This document shows, piece by piece, positions 61,779 to 64,000 of a DNA stretch of 64,000 nucleotides. The translations under genes and the position numbers were made by a program. Numbering within the stretch: the stretch's first letter is position 1; every line of letters begins with the position of its first letter. The stretch is taken from positions 7,492,501-7,556,500 of the forward strand of contig NZ_CP031168.1 of NCBI RefSeq assembly GCF_022354825.1, written 5' to 3'. Under the pieces are notes generated by a model. The model was not told where the DNA came from. It saw nothing but the letters and a program-made list of their open reading frames with translations, and ran no database searches. This DNA comes from Paenibacillus sp. H1-7. Lineage in GTDB: Bacteria; Bacillota; Bacilli; Paenibacillales; NBRC-103111.

Positions 61779-64000
61779 CTATCCGTTCAAGCTTTCGATG
61801 GATCCATACTTAATGCGTGCTTCTCCGGCTTCGCTTACCGACGGAGCGTCCACTTCGATGCTGCCGGTTGCGCTGCGCCACGCTGCATCATCGGTAAAGG
61901 TCACATCGATCGGTTGACCAGCCGTGTTATTGCTCGTATTTGCCGTCAACAGCGGGCCGGGACTATTAGAATGCCGCTCGAACCTGACTGCATCGGCCCT
62001 CGTATAAATCATGTCGGCAGGCGGAGTCGGCGGTTCTAAGGTAGTCGGAGACACTCTCGTCATCCGGATATACTCGCTGCCGTCTCCTGCAAGGTCAAAC
62101 GTCCCGAGATTAACCCAGCCGGAATTGGAGGATTGATCGATATACGTGACCTCCGTCACCGACTGGTGCTTCACTTCCACTTTAACGTTTTTATCCTGGC
62201 CCGAAGTGTGGGCGATCTTGTAGATGGAGACGGTATACCTCCCTTCCGGGAGCTTGGCGATCCACGTCGCCGCTGAGCCTTCGACCGTTGTATAGCGGGA
62301 CTTGACGCCGGTTTTGTAGCCGGATAAATTGCTTTGGCTCCATGAGCCTTGCGCGATGTATAAACCTTCTGTATTCGTACTGTCCACAATGACCACCAAG
62401 TCCTTGATCGCGATGGACAGGGGAGTCGTGATCAAGTTGGTCCCGTTCCATGTTACCGTTGCTTGAACCTCGATACGCTCCGTTACCCCATCGAGGCGAT
62501 GGAGCGTCAGCACACCGTTGCTGTCAACGGAAGCCAGGTCGGTTCGGTTGACTGTGTACTGCACTTCCGCATTCGTCAGATCAGCCATCAACCCGGTACT
62601 CAGATATCCTGTTACTTTCAGCTGTGCGGTTTTGGTCATTTCGAGCACGTTCCGGTCTGACGAGATCGTGACCGACTCCAGCTGCGGATTCGCATTTGGA
62701 CTTACCCACATGAAGGCATCGGCAACGACCCGGGCGTTGTTGGCCTTGTTGTTCAGCTCGATATACCCGCTGTTACCTGCAGCGAAAGGAAATGCCCCCA
62801 AGAATACCCATGTTCCATCTCCCGTCTTTTCATCTACCGTAAGCGTCTGCGATCCCCCGTCATAATACACGGTAACCGGGGCATTCGTCGTCCAGTTCTC
62901 ACTCGCGACCGTGATTTGAGGGAGCTTGTAATAGACATTGTAGGTTACGCTTTCCGGCAGCTTCGGACGAAAACGAATTTTGCTGGTCGCCGCGCCTGTC
63001 GTTGATTTCGCATAAACATAGCTGTCATAGTAATAGCCGTCCGCTGATGTATCCCGTATCCAGGTTCCTTCCGTTTCGGCTTCGACATTATCTACAATGA
63101 TAGACGACCCCGGCTGCCAAGCCGGCTGGACCGGAGGAACCGCCACCCGATCAGGCAGATACAGCGTTCTCGCGCGGGTCTGCTTATTCTCTGATTCCAC
63201 ATAATAGGTGAACGTTTGGGTCAGGTTATTTACCCGGATCGACCATTCCATTGGATAAATCATGTCGGGTACCGTAGTATATGTGTTCCCGCCGTCCAGC
63301 GAGTAGTGCAGCGTTGCCGGCTTGGTCGTTTTGGCCTGCACATAGGCATCATAGGAGGTTTCATCAGGCTTGACGATCAGCATTCCTTTGACAGCGTCGA
63401 TCGGACTGTGCGTATCGAAGAAATAGCTGGCGTCGGAAGTATCTGCAGCTGCTCTTGTTTTGTGCAAAGGTACTTGGATGTTCAATCCTTCAACGATGAT
63501 CGCCGTGATACCGCGGGGTGATACCTTCGTTGTAATCTTGCCGTTTTTCATGACGTCCGGCTCTTCCGCCCCGTTGTCGCGGATGATTTTGACAGTATAC
63601 GCACGGGTTGGATCAAAGCCGATCAGACTTTGATTGAGCTTGATGGTCACATTCTTTTCAGTGCGGGATTCGCTTGCGAGACTGATGTAGAACTTATCGC
63701 CGCTCTCCGCCGTAATCCAGTTCATTTGAGGATGATTGGACTCGATAATCCCTTTAGGCATCCACAGCCAAACATTGGAATTACCGTAAAAGCTTCCCGG
63801 CTTATGACCGTACAAATGGTATTTGAACCATAAGAAATCCGTTTCAAAAACGGAAGGAAACGATATGCTCCCGTTCGATCTCAGCATTTGCTCGCTGATC
63901 AAATAATCCATCGTTTGGCCAAGCTGCGCCGGGATATGGTGATAATAGATGGAAGTAGCTTCGCTCGGACCCAGCAGCGGATAGTCCGGCTCGAGCTGAC
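61779..64000 (-). CDS. Large secreted protein with golvesin-like and Ig-like domains, partial
   Basis: The frame is open to the window end (740 codons seen), so the N-terminus is missing; an internal ATG at 63911 is not the start. In order, the visible part has about 150 residues that look like the end of a larger catalytic or binding region (SGDKFYISLASESRTEKNVT). A fibronectin/chitobiase-like beta segment follows (TLHYSLDGGNTYTTVPDMIY). A golvesin C-terminal-like carbohydrate-binding domain comes next (IIVDNVEAETEGTWIRDTSA), then a bacterial Ig-like domain (VTISSDRNVLEMTKTAQLKV) and a second golvesin-like domain (VVIVDSTNTEGLYIAQGSWS). It is probably an extracellular polysaccharide-active or binding protein transcribed upstream of the importer operon. 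Confidence 0.85.
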   Translation of the reverse strand, partial: QLEPDYPLLGPSEATSIYYHHIPAQLGQTMDYLISEQMLRSNGSISFPSVFETDFLWFKYHLYGHKPGSFYGNSNVWLWMPKGIIESNHPQMNWITAESGDKFYISLASESRTEKNVTIKLNQSLIGFDPTRAYTVKIIRDNGAEEPDVMKNGKITTKVSPRGITAIIVEGLNIQVPLHKTRAAADTSDASYFFDTHSPIDAVKGMLIVKPDETSYDAYVQAKTTKPATLHYSLDGGNTYTTVPDMIYPMEWSIRVNNLTQTFTYYVESENKQTRARTLYLPDRVAVPPVQPAWQPGSSIIVDNVEAETEGTWIRDTSADGYYYDSYVYAKSTTGAATSKIRFRPKLPESVTYNVYYKLPQITVASENWTTNAPVTVYYDGGSQTLTVDEKTGDGTWVFLGAFPFAAGNSGYIELNNKANNARVVADAFMWVSPNANPQLESVTISSDRNVLEMTKTAQLKVTGYLSTGLMADLTNAEVQYTVNRTDLASVDSNGVLTLHRLDGVTERIEVQATVTWNGTNLITTPLSIAIKDLVVIVDSTNTEGLYIAQGSWSQSNLSGYKTGVKSRYTTVEGSAATWIAKLPEGRYTVSIYKIAHTSGQDKNVKVEVKHQSVTEVTYIDQSSNSGWVNLGTFDLAGDGSEYIRMTRVSPTTLEPPTPPADMIYTRADAVRFERHSNSPGPLLTANTSNNTAGQPIDVTFTDDAAWRSATGSIEVDAPSVSEAGEARIKYGSIESLNG

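Overview
The window looks like a chromosome segment of a Paenibacillus-type Firmicute. GC is moderate (roughly 50 percent by eye), ribosome binding sites are strong AAGGAGG types, and the gene families are typical of that group: a YesM/YesN sensor-regulator pair beside LplB/YtcP sugar permeases and lipoprotein binding proteins, an S-layer-homology protein, copper-amine-oxidase-N stalk domains and a preQ1-I riboswitch in front of queF. I see no tRNA, rRNA, CRISPR array or prophage. One decayed IS1595-type insertion sequence is present.

Region 1 (1-11104) is a divergent locus of six genes plus one cut by the window edge. Leftward: a secreted von Willebrand A protein with a membrane anchor, a 1129-residue tubulin/FtsZ-like GTPase, a 792-residue partner of unknown fold and a small membrane protein. 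Rightward: a 49-residue membrane microprotein, a zinc-ribbon membrane protein and a membrane-anchored helical/beta protein. This is the best candidate for a poorly characterised system, possibly envelope-linked cytoskeleton or membrane remodelling.

Region 2 (11263-15612) holds an HD phosphohydrolase, a block of four inverted intergenic repeats, about 590 bp of G-rich heptamer array, queF with its riboswitch, and fhuF (siderophore-iron reductase) under a Fur box, with degenerate tandem copies of its 3' end downstream.

Region 3 (15768-19146) is a peroxide-stress module: peroxiredoxin, glutaredoxin-like protein and thioredoxin-reductase-like flavoprotein. Their shared promoter carries six tandem 11-bp operators and a PerR-like box. 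Upstream lie an atypical OmpR-family regulator and a PerR-type Fur protein.

Region 4 (19205-22474) is an arsenic operon: arsR, arsB, arsC, arsI (C-As lyase) and a CX5R phosphatase. Region 5 (22536-30561) is accessory: small hypothetical proteins, the decayed transposase, a stalk-domain lipid/secreted protein, a P-loop kinase, a two-gene ABC-2 exporter, and a solute-binding lipoprotein that appears to start at ATT. Region 6 (30599-41837) contains an SLH-anchored TIM-barrel-like protein, a gluconate-dehydrogenase-type fusion flavoprotein, a shared sugar-ABC ATPase, an MFS pump with its divergent TetR regulator, a molybdopterin oxidoreductase and a second MFS transporter.

Region 7 (41912-49556) is a ureohydrolase plus dipeptide-type ABC importer operon. 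It has a consensus promoter, a leader of two hairpins and a divergent ANTAR (RNA-binding antiterminator) regulator. The combination suggests antitermination control of use of a guanidino or amine nitrogen source. Region 8 (49551-64000) is a leftward carbohydrate-use cluster: LplB, YtcP, binding lipoprotein, YesM kinase, YesN regulator, FAD oxidoreductase, second binding lipoprotein and SGNH hydrolase. Upstream is a large secreted protein with golvesin-like and Ig-like domains, cut by the window end.
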